The notes under the pieces were generated by a model. The model made no database searches. It was given only the letters and a program-made list of their open reading frames with translations, and was not told where the DNA came from. The position numbers and the translations under genes were made by a program. This document shows, in pieces, positions 1 to 7,380 of a stretch of 7,977 bases of DNA. Numbering within the stretch: the first letter of the stretch is position 1; each line of letters starts with the position of its first letter. Source of the DNA: Syntrophaceae bacterium (GTDB taxonomy: Bacteria > Desulfobacterota > Syntrophia > Syntrophales > Smithellaceae); NCBI GenBank assembly GCA_003506745.1, contig DNYQ01000205.1:1-7977 (forward strand). Reading direction: 5' to 3'.

Positions 1-3000
1 TTTTAGAAGATATTTTGCGCGGCCGGCTCAAAGAAATCAATCGCATCAACTACAAAGGCCGCCAGTATCTTTTCAGCGAAGAAAATATTCAGACGGCCAT
101 TCAGACGCTGAAGAATGTCAGGTACGACGGCGGCCTGCTTCGTACCAATGAAGCCATCTATGATTTGATTACGCTGGGCAAGTCGCTGGAACAATCCATT
201 GAAGGCGATTCGAAAAGTTTTACACTTAATTATATTGACTGGAAAAACTGGCACCGCAATGCTTTTCACGTAGTAGCGGAATTCAAAGTGGGGCGTTCGC
301 GTAGTAATGAAACAGCACGGCCTGATATCGTTTTGTTTGTCAACGGCATCCCGCTGGCGGTTATCGAATGCAAGGCACCCGATGTGGATATCGATCAGGC
401 TGTTTCTCAGTCGATCCGCAATCAGAGCGATGAATACATCCCCAAGCTTTTTTCTTATGTGCAGATGGTCATGGGTGTCAACAAAAACGCCGCCCGTTAC
501 GCCACGGTGGGTTCATCAGCCAAATTCTGGAGCATCTGGAAAGAACTGCGCGACAAAGAAGAAGATGTTGCCGCCTGTATTGAAAAAAGTCTTTCCAAAG
601 ATCAAAAGGCACAACTCTTTCAAGGCGACTTTGTACCCGCCCTCTCATATTTTGATGGCTTGGAGAAGGAAGGAGTTCGTCTTCTAACTCAACAGGACAA
701 GGTTCTCTATAGTTTGTGTCGCCCGGATCGTTTGATGGAGATGGTTTTCAAATTCACTGTCTTTGATGGTGGGATTAAGAAGATCGCACACTATCAGCAG
801 TATTTTGTTGTGAAGTCAACACTCGACCGGATCAAGCAATCGGATGGTGAAGGACGGCGGCAGGGCGGCATCATCTGGCATACCCAAGGGTCGGGCAAAT
901 CATTAACGATGGTCATGCTGACGCGCAACTTGGCGCTTGACCCGGATGTATCCAACCCGCGCATTGTGTTGGTGACGGATCGCGACGATTTGGACAAGCA
1001 ACTAGGCAATACGTTTGCAGCTTGCGGGCTTGATCCGAATCGGGCCACGTCCGGACGTCATCTGCTGGAGTTGGTGTCGGAAGAGAAAGCCACCATCGTC
1101 ACAACGCTGATTCATAAATTCGACAAGGCGCTCAAGCAAAAGAAATTCCAGGACGATTCGCGGGATATTTTCATGCTGATTGACGAAAGCCATCGGACAA
1201 ATTTCGGTTCTTTTTCGGCGCGAATGCGACAGATGTTTCCGAATGCCTGCTATTTAGGCTTTACGGGTACGCCGCTTCTCAAAAAGGAAAAAAACAACTT
1301 CATCAAGTTCGGCGGTCTGATTGAACCGCATTATTCCATTCATCAGGCCGTGGAAGACGGTTCAGTCATTCCCCTGCTCTATGAAGGCCGTTATGTGGAG
1401 ATGGAGCAGAATAAGGAGGCTATCGACCGCTGGTTTGAACGTCACACGCAAGGACTGACCAAAGAACAAAAAGCCGATCTGAAAAAGAAATATGCCCGCG
1501 CCGAAATGCTCAACAAGGCTGATCAGGTCATTTATATGCGCGCATTCGACGTTAGCGAACATTTCCGCGCCGCCTGGCAGGGCACCGGCTTCAAGGCGCA
1601 GCTTGTGGCGCCCGGTAAAGCCGCTGCGCTGAAATATCAGGAACATCTGACGAACATCGGGTTTGTCAGTTCTGAAGTGGTAATCTCTGCCCCTGATATG
1701 CGTGAAGGATTTGAGGAAACGGATGAAGAGCCCACGGATGAAGTAGTCAAATTCTGGCAAAAGATGATGAAACGCTATGGTAGCGAAGAGGAATACAATA
1801 AGCAGATTATCAATCAGTTCAAGAACGGATCTGAACCGGAGATATTGATTGTGGTCAGTAAGCTCCTGACCGGCTTTGATGCGCCGCGCAATGTCGCCAT
1901 TTATTTGTGCAAAGAACTCAAAGAGCATTCTTTATTGCAGGCCATTGCCCGCGTCAACCGGGTTTATGAAGAAAAAGACTATGGATATGTTGTTGACTAC
2001 GTAGGACTCTTGGGTGAATTGGACAAAGCATTGACGATGTATAGCGCTTTTGAGGGTTTTGACGAGGAAGACCTGGTCGGCGCTTTAACGTCGGTGAATG
2101 TCGAAGTGGAAAAACTGCCCCAGCGCTATTCAGATCTCTGGGATGTTTTCAAAGAAGTAAAAAACAGCCGTGATGAAGAGGCTTACGAGTTATTGCTGGC
2201 TGATATATCCATCCGGGAAGAATTTTATCAGCGGTTGGCCCAATACGCCAAAACACTGGGAATAGCGCTTTCCACTGAAGCATTCGTCATGAAGGTTGAT
2301 GACGAAAAGTTGAATCGATACAAATCCGATCTGCGGCGCTTCCAAAAGCTGAGGGTGGCCGTAAAAATGCGCTATGCGGAAACAGTTGATTACCGCGATT
2401 ATGAACCGAAGATCAAAAAGCTGCTGGATACTCATATTCAGGCCAATGAGGTCATCCAATTGAATGAACCCGTGAACATATTCGACAGCAATATGTTCAC
2501 GATGGTCAAGGAAGAGCAGGGCGTTTACGGGAAGACCACGGCAGCCAAAGCTGATGCCATTGCATTTGCAACCAAGAAGGTCATTACGGAAAAAATGGAA
2601 GAAGACCCGGCCTTCTACGCGAAGTTTTCCAAATTGATACAACAGGCGATTGACGATTTTCGTGCCAAACGCTTGTCCGACTTGGAGTATCTCAACAAAG
2701 CCATGGAGATTCGCGACAAGGTTGTCACCCGGCGGCACGATGATATGCCCGTCGCTCTGGAAGGAAATGAAGATGCGATGGCTTATTATGGCGTGTTGAG
2801 ACCTTTCTTTGACGAACTGGATATATCACAGGAAACGAGTGTGTCAATTGCAGCCAATACAGCATTGACTGTTCAAAAGATACTGGATGCTCACCGGAAA
2901 GTGCAATTCTGGGACGATGACGACGCCCAGAAACGAGCAATAAATGATATTGATGATTATCTCATTGATGAAGTCAAGGGTAAGCATGGCGTGGAGATCA

Positions 3001-3068
3001 GCTTTGAACAGATTGACGACATCATTGCACGTGTGAGGAAAGTGGCTGAGAGCAGGAGCCGCAAATGA
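1..3068 (+). CDS. hsdR: Type I restriction enzyme, R (restriction/translocase) subunit HsdR; N-terminus cut by window edge
   Basis: HsdR is the motor and nuclease subunit of a type I restriction-modification complex. With HsdM and HsdS it translocates unmodified DNA using ATP and cuts far from the recognition site. The frame is open from the first full codon at position 3, giving 1021 visible residues; a TTG at 15 is in frame but is unlikely to be the true start, and a few dozen N-terminal residues are probably missing. Counting from the first visible codon, the nuclease domain carries RPDIVLF (Asp about 108) and IECK (Glu122, Lys124), followed by a Q-x3-Y motif (about 141-145). The helicase motor shows Walker A HTQGSGKS (about 293-300), DESH (394-397), TGTP (421-424), LLTGFDAP (about 621-628) and QAIARVNR (about 646-653). 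The charged, helical C-terminal part resembles the usual HsdR C-terminal domain. No frameshift or stop is present. hsdM and hsdS are not in view. Confidence 0.96.
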   Translation, partial: LEDILRGRLKEINRINYKGRQYLFSEENIQTAIQTLKNVRYDGGLLRTNEAIYDLITLGKSLEQSIEGDSKSFTLNYIDWKNWHRNAFHVVAEFKVGRSRSNETARPDIVLFVNGIPLAVIECKAPDVDIDQAVSQSIRNQSDEYIPKLFSYVQMVMGVNKNAARYATVGSSAKFWSIWKELRDKEEDVAACIEKSLSKDQKAQLFQGDFVPALSYFDGLEKEGVRLLTQQDKVLYSLCRPDRLMEMVFKFTVFDGGIKKIAHYQQYFVVKSTLDRIKQSDGEGRRQGGIIWHTQGSGKSLTMVMLTRNLALDPDVSNPRIVLVTDRDDLDKQLGNTFAACGLDPNRATSGRHLLELVSEEKATIVTTLIHKFDKALKQKKFQDDSRDIFMLIDESHRTNFGSFSARMRQMFPNACYLGFTGTPLLKKEKNNFIKFGGLIEPHYSIHQAVEDGSVIPLLYEGRYVEMEQNKEAIDRWFERHTQGLTKEQKADLKKKYARAEMLNKADQVIYMRAFDVSEHFRAAWQGTGFKAQLVAPGKAAALKYQEHLTNIGFVSSEVVISAPDMREGFEETDEEPTDEVVKFWQKMMKRYGSEEEYNKQIINQFKNGSEPEILIVVSKLLTGFDAPRNVAIYLCKELKEHSLLQAIARVNRVYEEKDYGYVVDYVGLLGELDKALTMYSAFEGFDEEDLVGALTSVNVEVEKLPQRYSDLWDVFKEVKNSRDEEAYELLLADISIREEFYQRLAQYAKTLGIALSTEAFVMKVDDEKLNRYKSDLRRFQKLRVAVKMRYAETVDYRDYEPKIKKLLDTHIQANEVIQLNEPVNIFDSNMFTMVKEEQGVYGKTTAAKADAIAFATKKVITEKMEEDPAFYAKFSKLIQQAIDDFRAKRLSDLEYLNKAMEIRDKVVTRRHDDMPVALEGNEDAMAYYGVLRPFFDELDISQETSVSIAANTALTVQKILDAHRKVQFWDDDDAQKRAINDIDDYLIDEVKGKHGVEISFEQIDDIIARVRKVAESRSRK
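2471..2501. repeat. 11-base perfect inverted repeat inside hsdR
   Basis: The arms CGTGAACATAT (2471-2481) and ATATGTTCACG (2491-2501) are exact reverse complements separated by the 9-base spacer TCGACAGCA. In the protein this stretch encodes part of VNIFDSNMFTM in the helical C-terminal region. It could form a hairpin in the mRNA or act as a dyad-type protein-binding site, or it may be a chance result of codon choice. The repeat itself is certain; a function is not shown. Confidence 0.45.
3054..3058 (+). promoter_or_regulatory. Ribosome binding site of the metallopeptidase gene
   Basis: AGGAG lies 6 bases before the ATG at 3065, inside the last codons of hsdR. It supports that ATG as the start and supports translational coupling of the two genes through the ATGA overlap. 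Confidence 0.7.
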
Positions 3069-3778
3069 GATTGTCTCATGGCATCGTTTATTACGGCAGC
3101 GAAAAGATTGAATTTGGATACTGCCATGTTGGCCGGAAGACGTTGGAAATAGCGGTTCACCCAAATCAGTCTGTGATTGTTAAAGCCCCGCTGGGAACGG
3201 AGGCGGACGAGATATTTAGAAGAGTCGTAAGACGCGCCAGATGGATTATGAAACAGAAGAATTTCTTCCGTCAATTTGAACCACGGACACCCGTGCGCTG
3301 TTATGTGGGCGGTGAGACGCACCTCTATCTTGGAAAGCGCCATCGGCTGAAGATTATGAAAGGGCGCAAGAATGAAATTAAACTATTGAGAGGCTATTTT
3401 GAGATTCAGGTAAAAGGACCTGTCTCTTCGGATAAAATCAAAAGTCTGCTAGATGAATGGTACGTAAAAAAAACTACAGGTAAATTCAGGGAAGCATTTG
3501 ACCGATGTTGGCTTCCTTTCAAAAAACAATTAGTGACACGGCCAAAGTTGCAAATCAAGCGCTTGAAAAAACGCTGGGGAAGCTTATCCGCAAAAGGCAC
3601 ATTGACCTTGAATACGGACCTCATCCGTGCCCCGAAAGAATGCATTGATTATGTTGTAACGCATGAGCTTTGCCACTTAGTTAACAAGGATCATAATGCT
3701 CAATTCTATGGTCTGCTCGGAAAAATAATGCCGGATTGGGAAAAACGAAAACATAAATTGGAACGGACTTTGGCTTAG
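3065..3778 (+). CDS. YgjP-like (DUF45/COG1451) zinc metallopeptidase linked to the type I restriction locus
   Basis: This 237-residue protein is a predicted zinc-dependent metallopeptidase of the YgjP-like/SprT-like group. The zinc site is HELCH (His200, Glu201, His204) with a probable third ligand at His210 in the pattern HELCH-x5-H-x3-F. Two further family hallmarks are visible: GGETHLYLGKRHRL (about 82-95) and KRWGSLSAKGTLTLN (about 169-183). Length is normal for the family and there is no signal peptide or membrane segment, so it should be cytosolic. The ATG sits in an ATGA overlap with the hsdR stop and has a good ribosome binding site, so it is probably made together with HsdR. Genes of this family are often found beside type I restriction genes, but their substrate and role there are not established as far as I know. 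A role in processing or turnover of a restriction subunit is inference only. Family assignment is firm; function is open. Confidence 0.9.
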   Translation: MRLSHGIVYYGSEKIEFGYCHVGRKTLEIAVHPNQSVIVKAPLGTEADEIFRRVVRRARWIMKQKNFFRQFEPRTPVRCYVGGETHLYLGKRHRLKIMKGRKNEIKLLRGYFEIQVKGPVSSDKIKSLLDEWYVKKTTGKFREAFDRCWLPFKKQLVTRPKLQIKRLKKRWGSLSAKGTLTLNTDLIRAPKECIDYVVTHELCHLVNKDHNAQFYGLLGKIMPDWEKRKHKLERTLA

Positions 3779-3840
3779 AAAATCATGTCCAAGGCTGGTT
3801 CTAAATTACGCAATATCGATTAAGACAGAAGCTTGATAGG

Positions 3841-4635
3841 TTACCGTAGAACTTCTTTAATTTCCCTGGTATAATCAGAAATAATCTTGATCAGATTGCG
3901 GCTGTTTTGGTTTTCATCAATCAGTTTAACCACCGCGCTGCCGATCACAATGCCGTCGGCAAGGGCTCCGATTTCTTTGGCCTGCGCTGCGTTGGAGATG
4001 CCAAAACCCACGGCAATGGGCATTTGGGTCATTTTGCGGATTTTGGCGACTTCATGTGCGATGTCGTCAATTTTCGGCGCGGCGGTGCCGGTCACACCCG
4101 TAATGGAAATATAGTAGAGAAATCCCGCGGCGCCTTTCAGAATCTTTTTCAGGCGATCACGGCCTGTCGTTGGCGCAACAAGCGAAATGAAATCAAGGCC
4201 GGCTGCATCGGTGTGGATTCTTAACTCGCCTGCTTCTTCCGGCGGCAGGTCAACGACCAGGATGCCGTCCGCACCGGCTTTCTGTGCGTTTCGTGCAAAC
4301 ATTTCCGCGCCGTAGGCGAAAATCGGGTTGAAGTAACCAAACAGGACAATGGGAATTTGCGACATTTTCCGGATCTCGGCAACTATCTTGAGCACACCTT
4401 CCAGAGTGGTTCCGGTTTTCAGCGCCCGCTGGGATGCGGCCTGGATGACCGGCCCATCGGCCGTCGGATCGGAAAAGGGAACGCCGATTTCAATGATATC
4501 CACTCCGGCCCGTTCCAGTCCAAGAATAAGTTCTTTTGTGACGTCAAGCGATGGATCGCCCGCCGTCAAATAAACAATCAGCGCCTTTTCATTCCCGGCG
4601 CGCAAGGATGCAAATTTTTCTCCAAGTCGTCCCAT
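3841..4635 (-). CDS. trpA: Tryptophan synthase alpha chain TrpA
   Basis: TrpA cleaves indole-3-glycerol phosphate to indole and glyceraldehyde 3-phosphate and channels the indole to TrpB in the alpha2beta2 complex in the cytosol. The 264-residue protein has the normal length and a TIM-barrel sequence. The catalytic acids fall where expected: Glu49 in VDIIEIGVPFSDP and Asp60 in TADGPVIQ. Tyr175 is present in FLYYISITGVTGT, and the phosphate-binding segments GFGIS (210-214) and GSAVV (232-236) are intact. The ATG at 4635 is preceded by GAGGAAG and lies 7 bases after the trpB stop, so translation is likely coupled. It is the last gene of the operon; 62 bases separate its stop from the convergent metallopeptidase gene, with no obvious terminator hairpin between. 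Confidence 0.98.
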   Translation of the reverse strand: MGRLGEKFASLRAGNEKALIVYLTAGDPSLDVTKELILGLERAGVDIIEIGVPFSDPTADGPVIQAASQRALKTGTTLEGVLKIVAEIRKMSQIPIVLFGYFNPIFAYGAEMFARNAQKAGADGILVVDLPPEEAGELRIHTDAAGLDFISLVAPTTGRDRLKKILKGAAGFLYYISITGVTGTAAPKIDDIAHEVAKIRKMTQMPIAVGFGISNAAQAKEIGALADGIVIGSAVVKLIDENQNSRNLIKIISDYTREIKEVLR

Positions 4636-4637
4636 AT

Positions 4638-4644
4638 CTTCCTC
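4638..4644 (-). promoter_or_regulatory. Ribosome binding site of trpA
   Basis: On the minus strand GAGGAAG overlaps the trpB stop codon and ends 2 bases before the trpA ATG (the AGGA core is 4 bases away). It fixes the trpA start and suggests that ribosomes finishing trpB reinitiate on trpA. Confidence 0.65.
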
Positions 4645-5824
4645 ACATGGTTTCTATGATGATTTGGGCGTCTTTGTCGCCGCGTCCGGACAGACAGATC
4701 ACCATGATTTTATTTTTCTTCATTTGCGGCGCGATTTTCATGGCATAGGCAATCGCGTGCGAACTCTCCAGCGCCGGAATGATGCCTTCCTGACGGGATA
4801 GAAACATAAAGGCCTCAACGGCTTCCCGGTCCGTTACGGTGACATAAGCCGCTCGTCCGGTCGCCGCAAAGTAGGCATGCTCAGGGCCCACGCCGGGGTA
4901 ATCCAGCCCCGCCGCGATGGAATAGGCGTCGCGCACCTGACCATGTTTATCCTGAAGCAAAAAAGTTTTATTGCCGTGCAGAACGCCGACCTTTCCGCCG
5001 TTGATGCTGGCGGAATGTTCGGTCGTATTCATGCCGTGACCGGCCGCTTCCACGCCGAACATCGCCACGTTCTTTTCATTGCGAAACGGATAAAATGTGC
5101 CCATGGCGTTGGAGCCGCCGCCGACACAGGCGACCAGAACGTCTGGATGGCGGCCTTCCATTTTGCCGATCTGCTTTTTAATTTCCCTGCCGATGACCGA
5201 CTGAAAATTTCGTACCATCATGGGGTAGGGATGCGGCCCGGCGGTTGTGCCGATGATATAAAACGTGTCGCGGACACTTCCCACCCAGTAGCGCATCGCT
5301 TCGTTCATCGCATCCTTGAGCGTGGCCGTGCCGCTTTTAACCGGCACCACTTGGGCTCCCAGAATCTTCATGCGAAAAACATTGGGCGCCTGACGGCGGA
5401 TGTCTTCTTCGCCCATGAAGATTTTGCATTCCATGCCGAAAAGCGCCGCAACGGTGGCTGTGGCCACACCGTGCTGTCCCGCGCCGGTTTCGGCGATGAC
5501 TTTCCTTTTGCCCATCCGGCGAGCCAAAAGAGCCTGCCCGAGCGTGTTGTTGATTTTATGCGAGCCGGTATGATTCAAGTCCTCCCTCTTGAGATAAACC
5601 TTCGCGCCACCGAGGGCCTTGGTCATTCTTTGGGCGAAGTAAAGCGGTGTGGGTCTTCCCGCGTATTGGCGCTGATACCGGTCAAATTCTTTGGCAAAAG
5701 ATTTATCCTGATTTGCTTTGCTGTAAGCTTCTTCCAGTTCCAAAAGCGCGGGCATCAGCGTTTCCGCGGCATAGCGTCCGCCAAAGATGTCAAAATGTCC
5801 ATTTTTATCAGGTAGTGTTTTCAT
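4643..5824 (-). CDS. trpB: Tryptophan synthase beta chain TrpB
   Basis: TrpB is the PLP-dependent subunit that joins indole and L-serine to make L-tryptophan. The 393-residue protein is of the standard TrpB1 type, with the expected length and the N-terminal [16 protein letters not shown] segment that is typical of partners of TrpA. The PLP lysine is Lys90 in GSHKINN, and the catalytic glutamate is Glu112 in AETGAGQHG. The cofactor phosphate loop GGGSNA is at 235-240, and [12 protein letters not shown] (305-316) and SGRGDKD (379-385) are intact. The ATG at 5824 overlaps the trpF stop in an ATGA, with a purine-rich AAGGGAAAAG just upstream. All residues needed for activity that I can judge are present. 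Confidence 0.98.
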   Translation of the reverse strand: MKTLPDKNGHFDIFGGRYAAETLMPALLELEEAYSKANQDKSFAKEFDRYQRQYAGRPTPLYFAQRMTKALGGAKVYLKREDLNHTGSHKINNTLGQALLARRMGKRKVIAETGAGQHGVATATVAALFGMECKIFMGEEDIRRQAPNVFRMKILGAQVVPVKSGTATLKDAMNEAMRYWVGSVRDTFYIIGTTAGPHPYPMMVRNFQSVIGREIKKQIGKMEGRHPDVLVACVGGGSNAMGTFYPFRNEKNVAMFGVEAAGHGMNTTEHSASINGGKVGVLHGNKTFLLQDKHGQVRDAYSIAAGLDYPGVGPEHAYFAATGRAAYVTVTDREAVEAFMFLSRQEGIIPALESSHAIAYAMKIAPQMKKNKIMVICLSGRGDKDAQIIIETM

Positions 5825-6477
5825 ATCTTTTCCCTTCGAATGAATATTTGCGGTGTCTTGCCGCCGGCTGTTTCGTCATGGATGATCCGCATGATCCGTG
5901 CGATTTTCGCATGATCTTTTTTTCCGGGCGACGACTCCACACCGCTGTTGATATCCAGAGCGGCGGGATGAACCTTTTGCAGGGCGTCCATTACATTTTC
6001 TTCTTTCAATCCGCCGGAAAGAATCAGCGGTCTGGAAATCTGTGCCGCCAGATTCCAGTCCATGGTTTTTCCCGTGCCGCCGTAAAGGCCGGCACGCCGG
6101 CTGTCTGCCAAAACAGCGGCAACAGGGTATAGATCAGCTTTTTTCAAATCCTCTTCGTTTTTTAATGCCAGTGCTTTAATCACACGGCCTTTCGGAAAAT
6201 GCCGGCAATACTCAGGCGATTCGTCTCCATGGAGTTGTATCATGTCCAGGCGGCAATCATCATAGATCCTCTTTGCTTCTTCGGCTGCTTCGTTGACAAA
6301 AACGCCGACCTTTACCAGACTGTCAGGTAATTCGTTAATGATATCATTGGCCTTCAAGGGATCGATGAAGCGCGGCGAAGGCGAATGGAAAATAAAACCC
6401 ACGGCCGCCACACCGTTTTCGGCGGCGCACAGCGCGTCTTCAAGATTGGTAATGCCGCAAATCTTGACCTGGATCAT
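5821..6477 (-). CDS. trpF: Phosphoribosylanthranilate isomerase TrpF
   Basis: TrpF converts N-(5-phosphoribosyl)anthranilate to the open-chain carboxyphenylamino-deoxyribulose phosphate, the third step from chorismate. This 218-residue protein is a stand-alone enzyme, not fused to TrpC as in enteric bacteria. The general base Cys7 is in VKICGIT and the general acid is Asp125 in [20 protein letters not shown]. The family segments [13 protein letters not shown] (26-38), LHGDES (82-87), LILSGGL (151-157) and [15 protein letters not shown] (174-188) are all present. The ATG at 6477 overlaps the trpC stop by 4 bases, with GGGAG about 10 bases upstream. The gene ends in an ATGA overlap with trpB. 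Confidence 0.97.
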   Translation of the reverse strand: MIQVKICGITNLEDALCAAENGVAAVGFIFHSPSPRFIDPLKANDIINELPDSLVKVGVFVNEAAEEAKRIYDDCRLDMIQLHGDESPEYCRHFPKGRVIKALALKNEEDLKKADLYPVAAVLADSRRAGLYGGTGKTMDWNLAAQISRPLILSGGLKEENVMDALQKVHPAALDINSGVESSPGKKDHAKIARIMRIIHDETAGGKTPQIFIRREKI

Positions 6478-7253
6478 GACTGAATTTCTCCCAGAAAAGT
6501 CCGCAATTTTTTGCCGATGTCGGGCGCCGTCACCAGCCCCTCGCCGATGAGAAAAGCGTTAATGCCGGCTTTCAGCAGATACTCAATATCGTCGCGGTTT
6601 TTGATGGCGCTTTCCGCCACGACAGTTTTATCCGCCGGAATGTTTTTTTTGAGTTCTGAACTGGCGTTGATGTCCGTGACAAAGGTATCGAGATTGCGGT
6701 TGTTGATGCCGGTCATGTCGGCGCCGGCGGCCAGCGCCGCATCCAGCTCGCCTTGGGTGTGGACTTCAACAAGCGGGCTTAAATCCAATGCTTTGGCCAG
6801 AGCGATGAATTCGGGAAGCCTTCCGCCCAAAACGCGGACAATCAGCAAAATCGCATCCGCGCCGATAGCCCGCGTTTCGTAAACCTGAATGGGGTCGATG
6901 ATGAAATCCTTGCGCAGAACGGGAATCTTAACCGCGCGCTTAATTTGTGTTAGATAATCCTTGTGGCCGCAGAAATATTTTTCATCGGTAAGCACCGAAA
7001 TTGCCGCCGCGCCATTATTTTCGTAGGTTTGCGCAAGGAACAGGGGATCGAAATTTTCAACCAGCCTGCCGCGCGACGGCGACGCGCACTTGACTTCGGC
7101 GATAATGGAACAGGTTTTGCCGCTTGCGGCCGCCCGAAAATCCCGGCAGGGCGCCAGGCCGGTGATGACGCCCATCAACGTGGATACCGTTGTTGCTTTT
7201 TTCAGCAGCGCGACTTCTTCTTTTTTGGTTTCAATAATCTGATCTAATATCAT
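6474..7253 (-). CDS. trpC: Indole-3-glycerol phosphate synthase TrpC
   Basis: TrpC closes the indole ring, turning carboxyphenylamino-deoxyribulose phosphate into indole-3-glycerol phosphate with loss of CO2 and water. The 259-residue protein is a full-length monofunctional synthase. The key residues sit at the usual positions: Lys55 in IAEVKCASPSRG, Lys115 in PVLRKDFIID, Glu163 in LVEVHT, Asn184 in GINNRNL, and Glu214-Ser215 in VVAESAI. The phosphate-binding LIGEGLV is at 235-241. The residue after the catalytic Lys55 is Cys rather than the commoner Lys or Arg, which is unlikely to matter. The ATG at 7253 has a GAGGA ribosome binding site. Unlike its downstream neighbours, it is separated from the preceding gene (trpD) by 127 bases that hold a hairpin repeat. 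Confidence 0.97.
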   Translation of the reverse strand: MILDQIIETKKEEVALLKKATTVSTLMGVITGLAPCRDFRAAASGKTCSIIAEVKCASPSRGRLVENFDPLFLAQTYENNGAAAISVLTDEKYFCGHKDYLTQIKRAVKIPVLRKDFIIDPIQVYETRAIGADAILLIVRVLGGRLPEFIALAKALDLSPLVEVHTQGELDAALAAGADMTGINNRNLDTFVTDINASSELKKNIPADKTVVAESAIKNRDDIEYLLKAGINAFLIGEGLVTAPDIGKKLRTFLGEIQS

Positions 7254-7257
7254 TTTA

Positions 7258-7262
7258 TCCTC
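7258..7262 (-). promoter_or_regulatory. Ribosome binding site of trpC
   Basis: On the minus strand GAGGA lies 4 bases before the trpC ATG, after an A-rich stretch. It sits outside the hairpin repeat, so trpC can be initiated independently of trpD despite the gap. Confidence 0.65.
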
Positions 7263-7274
7263 GGTTTTTTACTT

Positions 7275-7378
7275 CCCCTCCCCTTGTGGGAGGGGATTGA
7301 GGGGAGGGTTTGTGTAAATCTTCATATCTTTTGTCATTTTTCACCCCCTCCCTAACCCTCTCCCATCAGGGGAGAGGG
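7275..7378. repeat. C/G-rich double-hairpin inverted repeat (MITE-like dispersed element) between trpD and trpC
   Basis: Two related G/C-rich modules face each other across an AT-rich centre of about 36 bases. Module 1 (7275-7308) opens with a perfect 8-base stem, CCCCTCCC (7275-7282) with GGGAGGGG (7288-7295), loop CTTGT. Module 2 (7345-7378) closes with a perfect 9-base stem, CCCTCTCCC (7356-7364) with GGGAGAGGG (7370-7378), loop ATCAG. The inner arms GGGGAGGG (7301-7308) and CCCCTCCC (7345-7352) are also complementary, so the whole can fold as a cruciform-like structure. The element starts 2 bases after the trpD stop and ends 21 bases before the trpC start. Repeats that read as NPLPQGEG or similar when translated are widespread between genes in many bacterial genomes, and this looks like one of them. 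No T-run follows either stem on either strand, so it is not a standard terminator. Confidence 0.85.
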
Positions 7379-7380
7379 AA

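Noticed and set aside
15..17. TTG at 15 as the true start of hsdR.
   Set aside because: The frame is open to the left edge and the upstream codons (Leu-Glu-Asp-Ile) continue a plausible HsdR N-terminus; no ribosome binding site can be seen. The gene is better read as cut by the window edge.
1362..1928. Minus-strand open frame of 188 codons opposite the helicase part of hsdR, and a similar one at 2190-2738.
   Set aside because: Both are antisense shadows of the hsdR frame, which carries continuous conserved motifs; neither has a convincing start signal or family pattern.
4877..5815. Long plus-strand open frame (about 312 codons) opposite trpB.
   Set aside because: It lies wholly antisense to a gene with complete TrpB motifs, shows no recognisable domain, and is a by-product of codon bias in G/C-rich DNA.
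7269..7337. A 22-codon minus-strand ORF in the trpD/trpC gap starting at the ATG at 7337 and ending in a run read as NPLPQGEGK.
   Set aside because: The coding part is simply the repeat read through. Peptides of this NPLPQGEG type are a familiar product of C/G-rich intergenic repeats, and there is no ribosome binding site or domain.
7275..7378. Rho-independent terminator after trpD or before trpC.
   Set aside because: Both hairpins are strong, but on the minus strand the sequence after each is G- or A-rich, with no T-run; the plus strand lacks one as well.
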